In this document: piece after piece, positions 1 through 7,558 of the stretch | Position numbering within the stretch: the stretch's first letter is position 1 | How the letters are laid out: each line of letters starts with the position of its first letter | Source of the DNA: CAZSAT01 sp964604675 | GTDB taxonomy: Bacteria; Myxococcota_A; UBA796; CAJQPC01 | NCBI GenBank assembly: GCA_964604675.1 | Contig: CAZSAT010000135.1 | Span: 1 to 18,001, forward strand | Direction of reading: 5' to 3' | DNA: 18,001 bases | The notes under the pieces: generated by a model | The model's database searches: none | Seen by the model: only the letters and a program-made list of their open reading frames with translations | What the model was told of the DNA's origin: nothing | Translations under genes and position numbers: made by a program

Positions 1-215
<215 letters not shown>

Positions 216-647
216 TCAGCCGTCCTGGCCGGCCTCGACGGTGGCCGGGTCGATGTTGATGGCGAACTTGGCGATGCCTTCCTGCTTCACGAGATCGATG
301 AGCCACACGACGCGCCCGTGCGACACCTCGGCATCGGCTGCGATCAGGCAGGTGACCTCGTCGACGCGTTGGCGTTCTTGCCTGATGAAGCTGCGAAGGG
401 CCTCTTCCGTGGTCTCCTCGCCGTTCAGGTGGAGCTTGCCGTCGGTGGTCAAGCTCAGGCCCAACGAGCTGGACTCGGTGCTCTCGCCGGTGGCCGCGTC
501 GGGGAGGTTGACCTTGATGGACGGGGCCACGATGTAGGTCGCCGTCACCATGAAGATGATGAGCACCACCAGGATGATGTCGACGAAGGGCGTGATGTTG
601 ATGTCGACGATGGCGTCGTCGTCACCGCCGCCGAGCTTCGCGGCCAC
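216..647 (-). CDS. exbD: ExbD biopolymer transport protein
   Basis: This 143-residue protein has the standard ExbD/TolR plan: a short acidic cytoplasmic N-terminus, one transmembrane helix (about residues 21-40) and a periplasmic domain. The helix begins with NITPFVDIILVVLIIFMV, the family signature, with D23 at the position of the essential membrane aspartate (D25 in E. coli ExbD) used in proton conduction. It works in the inner membrane with ExbB to energise TonB. The start is GTG at 647-645, one base after the exbB stop (TGAGGTG), with GGGAG just upstream, so translation is probably coupled. Its stop is followed at once by the tonB-like GTG. TolR is the alternative, but the TonB-like neighbour favours ExbD. 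Confidence 0.93.
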   Translation of the reverse strand: MAAKLGGGDDDAIVDINITPFVDIILVVLIIFMVTATYIVAPSIKVNLPDAATGESTESSSLGLSLTTDGKLHLNGEETTEEALRSFIRQERQRVDEVTCLIAADAEVSHGRVVWLIDLVKQEGIAKFAINIDPATVEAGQDG

Positions 648-648
648 C

Positions 649-1287
649 TCAGCTCCCGGCGGCGCCGGCCTTCAGCCGCGCCAACACGAGGTGGGACAGG
701 CTCTCGGTGCGCGCGAGGTCCAGCTTCACACGGCGCTGGAACGCGTTGTAGAGCACCACAGCGGGGATGGCGACCAACAGGCCGATCGCGGTGGCCACCA
801 GGGCTTCCGAGATGCCGGCCATCACCGCGCTCGCCGCTTCGGCCTGGTGTTCGGCGAGGTCGGCGAAGGCCTTGATGATGCCGAGCACCGTGCCGAACAA
901 GCCGATGAAGGGTGCGTTGGCCCCCGTCGTGCCGAGCAACATGAGCCCACGGTCGAGCCGGGTGCGCTCGAAGATCAGCGTGCCCGCAATGCACTCTTCA
1001 GCCGCTGGTGTTCCCGACTCCACGGCCGCTTCGAGCCCTGCCCCGAGGACTCGGGCCTCCAGTCCCTTCATGCCGTCGAGCTTCTTCTGGAAGCCTGCGG
1101 CGTCACCGTCCTTCAGGAACAGCGCGAGCCCGTCTTCGAGGGCGTCGGCTGGCGTACGGTTCTTCGTGAGGAAGACCGCGCGTTCCAGCGCAATGCCCAC
1201 GCAGACCACCGACAGGATGACCAGGAACCACAGCACCCAGCCCGCTCCCATGAGCGCGAAGGCGAAGAGGGTTTCCTCGATGACCAT
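649..1287 (-). CDS. exbB: ExbB/TolQ/MotA-family proton channel protein
   Basis: The 212-residue protein carries three hydrophobic segments (about 10-36, 123-145 and 162-182) separated by a charged cytoplasmic loop, the ExbB/TolQ layout. The segment GISEALVATAIGLLVAIPAV (159-177) is the family hallmark, and E161 corresponds to the conserved glutamate of the third helix (E176 of E. coli ExbB). It forms the inner-membrane stator channel that couples proton flow to TonB. It is the first gene of exbB-exbD-tonB, all on the minus strand with almost no spacing. ATG at 1287-1285 is supported by GAGGAG at 1299-1294, six bases upstream. TolQ is the alternative family member; the order of neighbours argues for a TonB system. 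Confidence 0.93.
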   Translation of the reverse strand: MVIEETLFAFALMGAGWVLWFLVILSVVCVGIALERAVFLTKNRTPADALEDGLALFLKDGDAAGFQKKLDGMKGLEARVLGAGLEAAVESGTPAAEECIAGTLIFERTRLDRGLMLLGTTGANAPFIGLFGTVLGIIKAFADLAEHQAEAASAVMAGISEALVATAIGLLVAIPAVVLYNAFQRRVKLDLARTESLSHLVLARLKAGAAGS

Positions 1288-1314
1288 CCGCTGCTCCTCA
1301 GGGGCTCGGCGGGC

Positions 1315-1320
1315 AGTCTA
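1315..1320 (-). promoter_or_regulatory. Candidate -10 element for the exbB operon
   Basis: On the minus strand TAGACT (1320-1315) fits TANNNT and would start a transcript near 1308, leaving a leader of about 20 bases that holds the GAGGAG ribosome site. The base run CGTTAGAC here is identical to that at the tRNA-Cys promoter on the other strand. The -35 region (CTGGAT, 1343-1338) is weak. Confidence 0.35.
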
Positions 1321-1347
1321 ACGACCGCGACGTGGGGATCCAGCCGG

Positions 1348-1376
1348 ATGACAAGGCGTGACCCGTCCGTTAGACG
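1348..1376 (+). promoter_or_regulatory. Candidate promoter of the tRNA-Cys gene
   Basis: ATGACA (1348-1353) resembles TTGACA and lies 17 bases before TAGACG (1371-1376), a weak TATAAT match. The tRNA begins 13 bases after it. The -10 lies in a small inverted repeat, TCCGT-TAG-ACGGA (1366-1378). The tRNA-Met gene has a similar arrangement. Confidence 0.4.
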
Positions 1377-1388
1377 GAGGGGCCTTTC

Positions 1389-1465
1389 GGCGACGTAGCC
1401 AAGTGGTCCAAGGCAGAGGTTTGCAAAACCTCCATTCACCAGTTCAAATCTGGTCGTCGCCTCCA
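1389..1465 (+). tRNA. tRNA-Cys (anticodon GCA)
   Basis: A complete cloverleaf can be drawn. The acceptor stem GGCGACG (1389-1395) pairs with CGTCGCC (1455-1461). The anticodon stem GAGGT (1416-1420) pairs with ACCTC (1428-1432) around loop TTGCAAA, with anticodon GCA at 1423-1425. The T arm has CCAG-TTCAAAT-CTGG. The discriminator base is T (1462), the usual identity element of tRNA-Cys, and CCA is encoded at 1463-1465. Confidence 0.96.
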
Positions 1466-1467
1466 TG

Positions 1468-1497
1468 AGCGGGCCCCCACCGGGGCCCGCTTTCGTT
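1468..1497 (+). terminator. Rho-independent terminator after tRNA-Cys
   Basis: AGCGGGCCCC (1468-1477) and GGGGCCCGCT (1482-1491) form a perfect 10-bp stem with a CACC loop, followed by TTCGTT. It starts three bases after the encoded CCA. Its T-rich tail runs into the possible -10 element of the next gene. Confidence 0.85.
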
Positions 1498-1502
1498 ATG
1501 CC
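1497..1502 (+). promoter_or_regulatory. Possible -10 element for a leaderless transcript of the 1509 gene
   Basis: TATGCC lies exactly six bases before the GTG start, and no Shine-Dalgarno is visible. Six bases is the usual distance between a -10 hexamer and a transcription start, so translation could begin at the first transcribed base. The last base departs from TANNNT, and this element sits in the tail of the tRNA terminator. Confidence 0.3.
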
Positions 1503-1508
1503 TGGCGC

Positions 1509-2642
1509 GTGATCGTTCCCTGCCTGCTGCTGGCGAGCACCGGCGCACATGCCCAACAGCTCGTGGACGCTACCCGCGGTGTGGTGCTCACCACGTCCGA
1601 CATGTTGGCCATGGGAGGCGCTGGCATGGGCTTCGCAGCGGGCGCGTCGGGCACCTTCTTCCACCCGGCGGCGCCGGCGGTTCGACGCCGTCTGCAGCGG
1701 GGCTACCTGTCGCCGAGCATGGAGCTCTCGCTGTTCAACGTGGGCTTCGGGCAGTCGCTGGGCGTGGATGGGCTGCCCGACGAAGACCTGAGTGCGCGCT
1801 TCGGCATGACGAACATCGCGCTGGCGACCACGATCGGGCCGGCGGGGGCGGGGCTGGCGACGTCGGGGACACGCTACCGGGCCGACGGTGTGGAGGTCGC
1901 GATCACCGAAGGGCACCTGGCGGTCGCCGGGAGCTTCGCGGACGGGCACACCACCCTGGGACTCGGCCTCCGAACCCTCTCCGTCGAGGCCACCGGCAAC
2001 TCGGACCTCTGGATGGGGGAGGCGGCCTTCGAAGGGGGCGCGCTGGAGCTCGGCATGCACCTCGTCGAACCCGACGCGGGCTGGAACGTGGGCGGGGCGT
2101 GGCGCGCTCCAGTGCACGCCACCCGGGTCTCGGGGCAACAGCCCGACGTGGTCTCTGGGGTGTCGCTCCCGTCCCAGATGGTGATCGGTGCGAGCTACGC
2201 CAGCCGAGCGATGCGGCGCTCCGACCTGGAGTCCGTTCCGGTGCGCTTTGCGGCCGACGCGGTCTGGGACGGCAAGCTCTCCAACGCCGTCGGGCTCGAG
2301 GGGCTCTTGATGGGGCAGGTCGTCGAGCGCGGTGCCGAGCCCACGCTGTCGCCGCGCATCGGCGTCGAGGTCGAGCCCGCCCGGAACCGCTTCCGCTTTC
2401 GCACCGGCAGCTACTGGGAGCCCACCCGCGCCGACGCCGAGTCCGGGCGCCTCCATCTGACCGCCGGCACACAGCTTCGCATCGTGCGCGTTCGCATCCT
2501 CCGGGGATGGATCGATCAGCACCTGAGCTGGACGACCGCCCTCGACGCGGCGGACGGCTACCTGAACACGGGGTTCCTGTCCCTCGGCTTCTGGGGCGAG
2601 GGGGTGGTGGGCAACGCGTACCAGTGGGCCCAGCCCACGTGA
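1509..2642 (+). CDS. Predicted exported outer-membrane beta-barrel protein, unknown function
   Basis: The 377-residue product starts with a short hydrophobic signal ending in STGAHAQQ, a good signal-peptidase I site. The mature part lacks membrane helices and is built of alternating short strands rich in Gly and aromatic residues. Its opening segment (about 30-60: TSDMLAMGGAGMGFAAGASG, then TFFHPAAPA) resembles the start of FadL/PorV-like barrels, which often begin with a 'gGaG.a...' stretch followed by a 'NPA'-type motif. I therefore infer an outer-membrane barrel, possibly a transporter or a secretion accessory protein. GTG at 1509 is the only usable start, because the frame upstream has no other start codon. 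It follows the tRNA-Cys terminator and converges on the 2649-3062 gene with only six bases between stops. No specific family is recognised with confidence. Confidence 0.72.
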   Translation: MIVPCLLLASTGAHAQQLVDATRGVVLTTSDMLAMGGAGMGFAAGASGTFFHPAAPAVRRRLQRGYLSPSMELSLFNVGFGQSLGVDGLPDEDLSARFGMTNIALATTIGPAGAGLATSGTRYRADGVEVAITEGHLAVAGSFADGHTTLGLGLRTLSVEATGNSDLWMGEAAFEGGALELGMHLVEPDAGWNVGGAWRAPVHATRVSGQQPDVVSGVSLPSQMVIGASYASRAMRRSDLESVPVRFAADAVWDGKLSNAVGLEGLLMGQVVERGAEPTLSPRIGVEVEPARNRFRFRTGSYWEPTRADAESGRLHLTAGTQLRIVRVRILRGWIDQHLSWTTALDAADGYLNTGFLSLGFWGEGVVGNAYQWAQPT

Positions 2643-2648
2643 GGGCGC

Positions 2649-3062
2649 CTACCGGAAGCCCAGCGCTACTCCCACCCCCACCTCGGTCACGCCGTCGCTG
2701 ACCCCGGTGGCTTCGACCCCGAGGAAGTAGGTGCCGCTAGTGGGCGGACGGAAGGTCAGGATCGGGTCGGCACCGTCGAGTTCGTCCTGGAACCGCAGCC
2801 GGGCATTGCGGTCGTAGACGTAGACGTTGAGCTCGCTCACGTCCTTGTCGCCGCAGCCGACGAGACGGTACTCCAGTCCTCTGGACAGCTGCACCATCCA
2901 GTACTGCGGCTGGGAGGGCGGCGACGAGCGAGCCTTTCGCACCCGGGAACGCCAGCCCTCTCGGTAGCCCTCCGTGGTCTGGGCCTGGAGGCACGCGTAC
3001 GCCTCGCCGGAGGACGCGAGGGCGACGGGAGAGATCATGGCGGGCAGCAGCAGCGCGAGCAT
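2649..3062 (-). CDS. Small exported protein, possible PPC-like beta domain
   Basis: This 137-residue protein has a short N-terminal hydrophobic signal (about 1-17, ending PVALAS). The rest is soluble with two cysteines (one near residue 24, one in VGCGDKD), which could form a disulfide. The pattern of a Tyr-rich strand, an internal DxNARLRFQDELDGADPILTF stretch and a closing PPTSGTYFLGVEA strand resembles the bacterial pre-peptidase C-terminal (PPC) beta-sandwich, where 'sGtYyl.V' is typical. This is a shape resemblance and not a firm family call. A PPC-like domain standing alone would suggest a periplasmic or surface binding role. ATG at 3062-3060 is preceded by TAGGAT, which can be read either as a -10 element six bases away or as an AGGA ribosome site. 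It is divergent from the glycosyltransferase gene. Confidence 0.68.
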   Translation of the reverse strand: MLALLLPAMISPVALASSGEAYACLQAQTTEGYREGWRSRVRKARSSPPSQPQYWMVQLSRGLEYRLVGCGDKDVSELNVYVYDRNARLRFQDELDGADPILTFRPPTSGTYFLGVEATGVSDGVTEVGVGVALGFR

Positions 3063-3068
3063 GATCGA

Positions 3069-3074
3069 ATCCTA
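3069..3074 (-). promoter_or_regulatory. Possible -10 element (TAGGAT) of the 3062 gene
   Basis: On the minus strand TAGGAT lies exactly six bases before ATG. A CTGACC (3099-3094) sits 19 bases further upstream as a poor -35. The same bases contain AGGA at Shine-Dalgarno distance, so a leadered start cannot be excluded. Confidence 0.35.
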
Positions 3075-3190
3075 TCTGGTCGGCGCTCTCCCTGGTCAGC
3101 GGTACGCCGGCCGCGGTAGTTGAGGACGTCCACCGAGGCGTGTGTCTGCGATTCGTAGCGGCGCGTCTCGTCAGAAGCGAGCCACGACCG

Positions 3191-4234
3191 GTGAACGTCG
3201 CCCTCGTCCATCGCCGCTACACCGAACACGGCGGCACCGAGCGGTTCCTGGTGGGGCTGGCCCGGTACTTGCGAGGACAGGGCCACATGGTCCACGTCTA
3301 CTGCAATGAGGTCCGCGACGACCTGCGCTCGGAGCCCGGCCTCACCTTTCATCATCTGCCCATGCTGAGGCGCGGCGCGATCGCGAAGGTGCTCAGCCTC
3401 TGGTGGAGCTCGGCGCGGGCCGCGCGGGGCGGCCACGACGTGGTGGTCGCGCTCGGGCGGACACGGGGCCACGATCTGTACCGTGCCGGTGGCGGTGCCC
3501 ATGCGGCGTACCTGGAGGCCTGCCGCCCGGTCTGGTGGCTCGACCCCTCAGCCTGGCTCGAGCGGTGGGTCGACCGCGACACCGTGCGGTCGGCGCGACG
3601 TGTGCTGGCGCCGAGCGCTAGCTCCGCCGCCGATCTCGCACGCTGCTACGAGGTTTCACGCGACGCGATCGCCGTCGTGCACAACGGGGTGGACTCCGAG
3701 CGCTTCCGTCCCGACGCCGCTCGACGCGCCGAAGTGCGGGCCGCGCTCGACGTGGATGGGCCGGTCTTGATCTTCGTGGGGACCGGCTTCGTCCGTAAGG
3801 GGCTCGCGGCGGCGATCGCGGTGGCGCGGCGGCTCGAGCTGCCCCTGATGGTGGTCGGGCGGGACGCCAGGCTGGACCGGTGGCGCCGACGTCACCCGGA
3901 GGTTCACTTCCTCGGCCCGCGACAGGACCCGGAGCGCTTCCTCGTGGCGGCCGACGTGCTGATCCTGCCCACGCGCTACGAGCCCTACGGAAACGTGTGC
4001 CTGGAGGCCATGGCTGCAGGTGTGGTGCCGGTCACCACACCACACAACGGCGTGTCCGAGGTGTTCCCCGTGGACGGGCTCACCGGCCGGACGGTCGATG
4101 AGCTGGTGGCTGCGACCGAGCGCGCTCTGGCGGGTGGCGACGCCCTGAAGCGTCGTTGTCGGGTGGCGGCGGAAGGACTGCCACGCCAGGCCGCGTATGC
4201 AGGCCTCGAAGCGTTGCTCGAGGAGTTGGCATGA
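3191..4234 (+). CDS. GT4-family glycosyltransferase, WaaG-like (lipopolysaccharide core)
   Basis: The 347-residue protein has a GT-B fold layout. An N-terminal Rossmann strand (VNVALVHRRY) is followed by the Gly-rich acceptor loop HGGTERF (13-19). The C-terminal nucleotide-sugar half carries the EX7E motif of retaining GT4 enzymes, E264-x7-E272 in YEPYGNVCLEAMAAG. The central GRTRGHDLYRAGGGAHAAYL segment aligns by eye with the region of E. coli WaaG that precedes its acceptor site, so transfer of a hexose to the LPS core from UDP- or GDP-sugar at the cytoplasmic membrane face is the likely role. I chose GTG at 3191 because the family normally begins right at this strand. GTG at 3140 would add 17 residues. 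No strong ribosome site supports either. Its stop overlaps the start of the penicillin-binding protein gene (ATGA). Confidence 0.88.
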   Translation: MNVALVHRRYTEHGGTERFLVGLARYLRGQGHMVHVYCNEVRDDLRSEPGLTFHHLPMLRRGAIAKVLSLWWSSARAARGGHDVVVALGRTRGHDLYRAGGGAHAAYLEACRPVWWLDPSAWLERWVDRDTVRSARRVLAPSASSAADLARCYEVSRDAIAVVHNGVDSERFRPDAARRAEVRAALDVDGPVLIFVGTGFVRKGLAAAIAVARRLELPLMVVGRDARLDRWRRRHPEVHFLGPRQDPERFLVAADVLILPTRYEPYGNVCLEAMAAGVVPVTTPHNGVSEVFPVDGLTGRTVDELVAATERALAGGDALKRRCRVAAEGLPRQAAYAGLEALLEELA

Positions 4235-7200
4235 GGCGGCAACGACAGGGCGTCCTGGTGCTGGCGGCGGTGGTCGGCCTCGTGATCCTGATCGTGACGC
4301 TCGCAGTGGCTGCCTGGTTCTACAAACTGCACGTGCTCGACGAGCGCGGAGAACACCTCCAGCGCGAGGCCATCCTGGAGGTCATCGCGATGGAGTCGCC
4401 TGTGCTCTACAGCGACGGCGAGACCCCCATCGGGGTGTTCTTCGCGCGGGAGCACCGGGTCTATGTGCCCTACGCGGACATTCCCGAGGCCTGGGTGCAG
4501 GCCATCGTGGCCGCCGAGGATCAGCGCTACTGGGACCATCCCGGCGTGGATCTGAAGGGCATTGCGCGCGCGATGTGGCAGAACGTGAAGGCGCGCAGCG
4601 TGGTGGCGGGGGGCAGCTCGTTGACCCAGCAGACCGCGAAGAACCTGTACTACCGGCCCGATCGGTCGCTTCGCTCGAAGCTCGAAGAGTTGCTGAACGC
4701 GCTGCGCCTCGAGGCCCACTACTCGAAGCAGGACATCCTCGAGTTCTATGCCAACCAGTTCCACGTGTCGTCCAACGGCCGCGGGCTGGGCATCGCGGCG
4801 CGGTACTTCTTCGACAAACAACCCTCCGAGCTCGACGTCCAGGAGTGCGCGTTCCTCGCCGGGCTGGTCAAGGCACCGGCCCGGTACAACCCCTTCATCG
4901 GCAACGAGGATCAGCGGGAGCGCAACATCGCGCGGGCCCAGGCGAGGACCGCCTACGTGCTCGGCCGCATGTTGGCCGAGGGCGCCCTCGACCGGGCGAC
5001 GCACGACCGCCTCGTGGCGCGTCCGCTCGCCTTCGACCGCGGTACCTTCCGGTACGACTCCTCCATCCTGCTGGACGAGGTCGAGCGCCGCCTGTCGCTG
5101 TCGCCCTTTCCAGAGCTCTTCGAGGCGGCGGGAATCGACAACCCCTCGACCGCGGGAATCCGCGTGGTCACAACGGTCGACGTCACCGCTCAGGCTGCTG
5201 CGACCCACGGTCTGTGGCATCACCTCACCGAGGTCGGGGGGTGGCTGGAGGGCGTTCGGGCCGAGGACTTCGTGACCGCTGGCCCGGTCACGACCACCGC
5301 CGGGCCGCCTCGACCCCTCAGCTTCCGCGTTGCGCGTGTCACGGGTCGCTCGGACGACGGGGTGCGTCTCGACCTGGGAGGACACGACGGCCTGCTGGAC
5401 GGCGATGCCGTGGAGCGCGTAGCGAGCACGCTCACCCGGGCGCGGCTCGAGAACCGGTATGCGCGAACGGCCGCCGAGGACCGCGAGGCGCTGTCGAAGG
5501 CCCTGGAGCCCGGGGCACACGTGTGGGTCTCGGTGCGCACCGACAGCGGGGAGGCGCCGTACCTTTGCGATCTGGAGCACCGCCCCGAGCTTCAGGGGGC
5601 CGCGCTCGCGCTCGACCAGGGACGGATCCGCGCCATGGTGGGCGGCAACGACAACCGGAACTTCAACCGCGCGGTGACGGCCCGCCGGCAGCTCGGCTCG
5701 ACCTGGAAGACGCTCGTGCTGCACGCCGCGCTCCAGCTGGGCTGGACGCCCACCGACACCCTGGACAACCGCCGCGGCGTGTTCCCCTTCGAGGGCACCT
5801 GGTACCACCCGCGTCCGGACCACCAGAGCAAGCCCTACGTCTCGCTCGCCTGGGCAGGCGTGCGCTCGGAGAACCTCGCGACCATCTGGCTGCTGTACCA
5901 CCTCACCGATCGGCTCAACGACGAGCAGGTCAGGCGGCTTGCTGAGCTCACGGGCCTGGCACGTCGCCACGGTGAACCACGGACGGCCTGGATCGAACGA
6001 ATCCGCGACACCCACGGCGTGATCGCCACGCCATCACGGCTCGAGCCGGGGCACCTGAACGCCGTTCGGGAGGAGGTGGTCGCCGGGCTCGCGTTCTCGG
6101 GCCATCCCGAGGACGCCATCGAGGTGAGGTCCTTGCACCACGGGCTGGGCTTCGCTTCCGAGCGGCAGCGGGTGGTGCAGGGGTCGGGTGGCAGCGAGCG
6201 CATGCACCGACTCGGCGCGGTGGACCACAACCTGCTGCACTACCGGGAGCTGCTCGAGGCCTGCGACGCCCGAATCGGCGCGCTGCAGGAAGCGCTCGAC
6301 GCCGACGACGACGCGCCCCTGTTCGGCCTCCCCGACGAGCGTGCGCCGCTGCCCGTCGACGGTCTGAGCGGCCGCGTGCTCGGGGTGCAGGTGCGCTTGG
6401 GATGCGGGCGGTTGGCGGAAGGCTGGGTTCCGCTCGGGGAGCTCGACGTGGACCTCTCCCGCGTTCTCCTGGACGCCGATGCGCTCCTGGACGGTCGCCT
6501 GCATGCGAGCACGGTGCGGGCCATCGACGACGCCATGGCGGCTCGCGCCGAGGCGACCCGGCTGTTCGAGCCCTACGACGAGGAGCTCCTGTACTGGCAT
6601 CCGGACTTCCGCACCATGCTCTCGTTGCGCTACCTGGCCGGGCTGGCCAAGGCTTACGGCGTGACCGGGGAGCTGCCTCCCGTGCTGTCGATGCCGCTCG
6701 GGGCCCTCGATGTCAGCCTCGAGGAAGCCGCAGGCCTCTACCAGGGCATGACGACCGGCAAGGAGTGGAGCTTTCCTGGGGTCCGCTTCGAAGAGGGCGA
6801 AGCCCCCGGCGTGCGCTCGCGGGAGCCCGTGCTGCCGCCCGAGTCGCACACGCTGTTGATCGCCGAGATCCGGGACCGCGACGGGAACGTGCTCTACAGG
6901 GCCGAGCCCAAGGCCGAGCGCCTGGCCGACGAGCAGCCGGCCCGCCTGGTCGCCGATGTGTTGGAGAACGTCGTGGAGCACGGCACCGGTCGGCGGGCGC
7001 GCGGGCTGCTCGGGACCTGGCCCGTCGGCGGAAAGACCGGCACGACCAACGACTACAAGAACGCGGCCTTCCTCGGCGTCGTCCCGCGCATCGGCTCGGA
7101 TGGGGCGCCTGGCCAGCAGCTCGTGGTGGCCGCGTACGTCGGCTACGACGACAACCGCTCCATGCGTGTCGGCCGCACTCGGCTCGAGGGCGCGAGTGGT

Positions 7201-7521
7201 GCGCTGCCGGTCTGGATGGGCGCCGTGCGCGGCCTCGGCGACGCCGGGCTGCTGGGAGACCTCTCGGCTGCGGAGCTCCAGGAGTCGGAGGGACGGGTGG
7301 CCGTGATGGCCGAGAGCGGCCTTCCGCTCGCGGATCTTGCGGGCGACGAGCTCGCGGCGGCCGTCGGCGAACGCAGCGTGTTGACTGCCCCCCGGATCTT
7401 TGCCCCGTTCCGCACGCCTGCCAGCGGTGTCGAGGGGGGCGAGGAGTTGCCCCCGGCGGCCGTCGCTCCGAGCACGGCGGAACCCGAGCTGGCGCCCTCG
7501 ATCTGGGACGGCATCCAGTGA
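4231..7521 (+). CDS. Class A penicillin-binding protein (PBP1A-type transglycosylase/transpeptidase) with a large insertion
   Basis: This 1096-residue bifunctional peptidoglycan synthase has a basic N-terminus and one membrane anchor (about 8-31). The GT51 glycosyltransferase domain (about 75-270) has catalytic E96 in AAEDQRYWDHPGVD and GGSSLTQQ at 127-134. A beta-rich PCB_OB-like region spans about 370-450. The transpeptidase domain has all three penicillin-binding motifs: S490-T-W-K493, S546-E-N548 and K935-T-G937-TTND. Both activities therefore look intact. The protein is longer than usual (E. coli PBP1a is 850 residues), mainly because some 200 residues are added between SEN and the conserved LPPVLSMPLGALDVS segment (about residue 815). 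The tail is rich in Pro, Ala and Glu. ATG at 4231 overlaps the upstream stop and directly precedes the basic MRRQRQ and the anchor, so longer upstream starts are rejected. Confidence 0.94.
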   Translation: MRRQRQGVLVLAAVVGLVILIVTLAVAAWFYKLHVLDERGEHLQREAILEVIAMESPVLYSDGETPIGVFFAREHRVYVPYADIPEAWVQAIVAAEDQRYWDHPGVDLKGIARAMWQNVKARSVVAGGSSLTQQTAKNLYYRPDRSLRSKLEELLNALRLEAHYSKQDILEFYANQFHVSSNGRGLGIAARYFFDKQPSELDVQECAFLAGLVKAPARYNPFIGNEDQRERNIARAQARTAYVLGRMLAEGALDRATHDRLVARPLAFDRGTFRYDSSILLDEVERRLSLSPFPELFEAAGIDNPSTAGIRVVTTVDVTAQAAATHGLWHHLTEVGGWLEGVRAEDFVTAGPVTTTAGPPRPLSFRVARVTGRSDDGVRLDLGGHDGLLDGDAVERVASTLTRARLENRYARTAAEDREALSKALEPGAHVWVSVRTDSGEAPYLCDLEHRPELQGAALALDQGRIRAMVGGNDNRNFNRAVTARRQLGSTWKTLVLHAALQLGWTPTDTLDNRRGVFPFEGTWYHPRPDHQSKPYVSLAWAGVRSENLATIWLLYHLTDRLNDEQVRRLAELTGLARRHGEPRTAWIERIRDTHGVIATPSRLEPGHLNAVREEVVAGLAFSGHPEDAIEVRSLHHGLGFASERQRVVQGSGGSERMHRLGAVDHNLLHYRELLEACDARIGALQEALDADDDAPLFGLPDERAPLPVDGLSGRVLGVQVRLGCGRLAEGWVPLGELDVDLSRVLLDADALLDGRLHASTVRAIDDAMAARAEATRLFEPYDEELLYWHPDFRTMLSLRYLAGLAKAYGVTGELPPVLSMPLGALDVSLEEAAGLYQGMTTGKEWSFPGVRFEEGEAPGVRSREPVLPPESHTLLIAEIRDRDGNVLYRAEPKAERLADEQPARLVADVLENVVEHGTGRRARGLLGTWPVGGKTGTTNDYKNAAFLGVVPRIGSDGAPGQQLVVAAYVGYDDNRSMRVGRTRLEGASGALPVWMGAVRGLGDAGLLGDLSAAELQESEGRVAVMAESGLPLADLAGDELAAAVGERSVLTAPRIFAPFRTPASGVEGGEELPPAAVAPSTAEPELAPSIWDGIQ

Positions 7522-7545
7522 GGCCCCTCCTGCCTCGTGGCGCGT

Positions 7546-7551
7546 TAGCCG
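7546..7551 (+). promoter_or_regulatory. Weak -10-like element before the 7559 lipoprotein gene
   Basis: TAGCCG, part of CGTTAGCCGT, lies seven bases before ATG, and no Shine-Dalgarno is seen. It departs from TANNNT at the last base. The gene could instead be read from the operon transcript. Confidence 0.22.
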
Positions 7552-7558
7552 TGGGCCC

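Noticed and set aside
1498..1512. ATG at 1498 as the start of the barrel gene
   Set aside because: It is in another frame and meets a TGA stop after four codons.
2624..2638. GTGGGC-CCA-GCCCAC hairpin as a terminator between convergent genes
   Set aside because: The stem is only 6 bp, lies within the coding end and has no T tract. In DNA this GC-rich such hairpins are common.
4156..4230. Upstream GTG start (4156) for the penicillin-binding protein
   Set aside because: It would lie inside the glycosyltransferase gene and add 25 residues before the basic MRRQRQ and membrane anchor. ATG at 4231 gives the classic ATGA overlap.
7400..7558. Longer start (7400) for the lipoprotein gene at 7559
   Set aside because: The added 53 residues are Arg/Pro/Ser-rich, overlap the PBP gene in another frame and would bury the lipobox.
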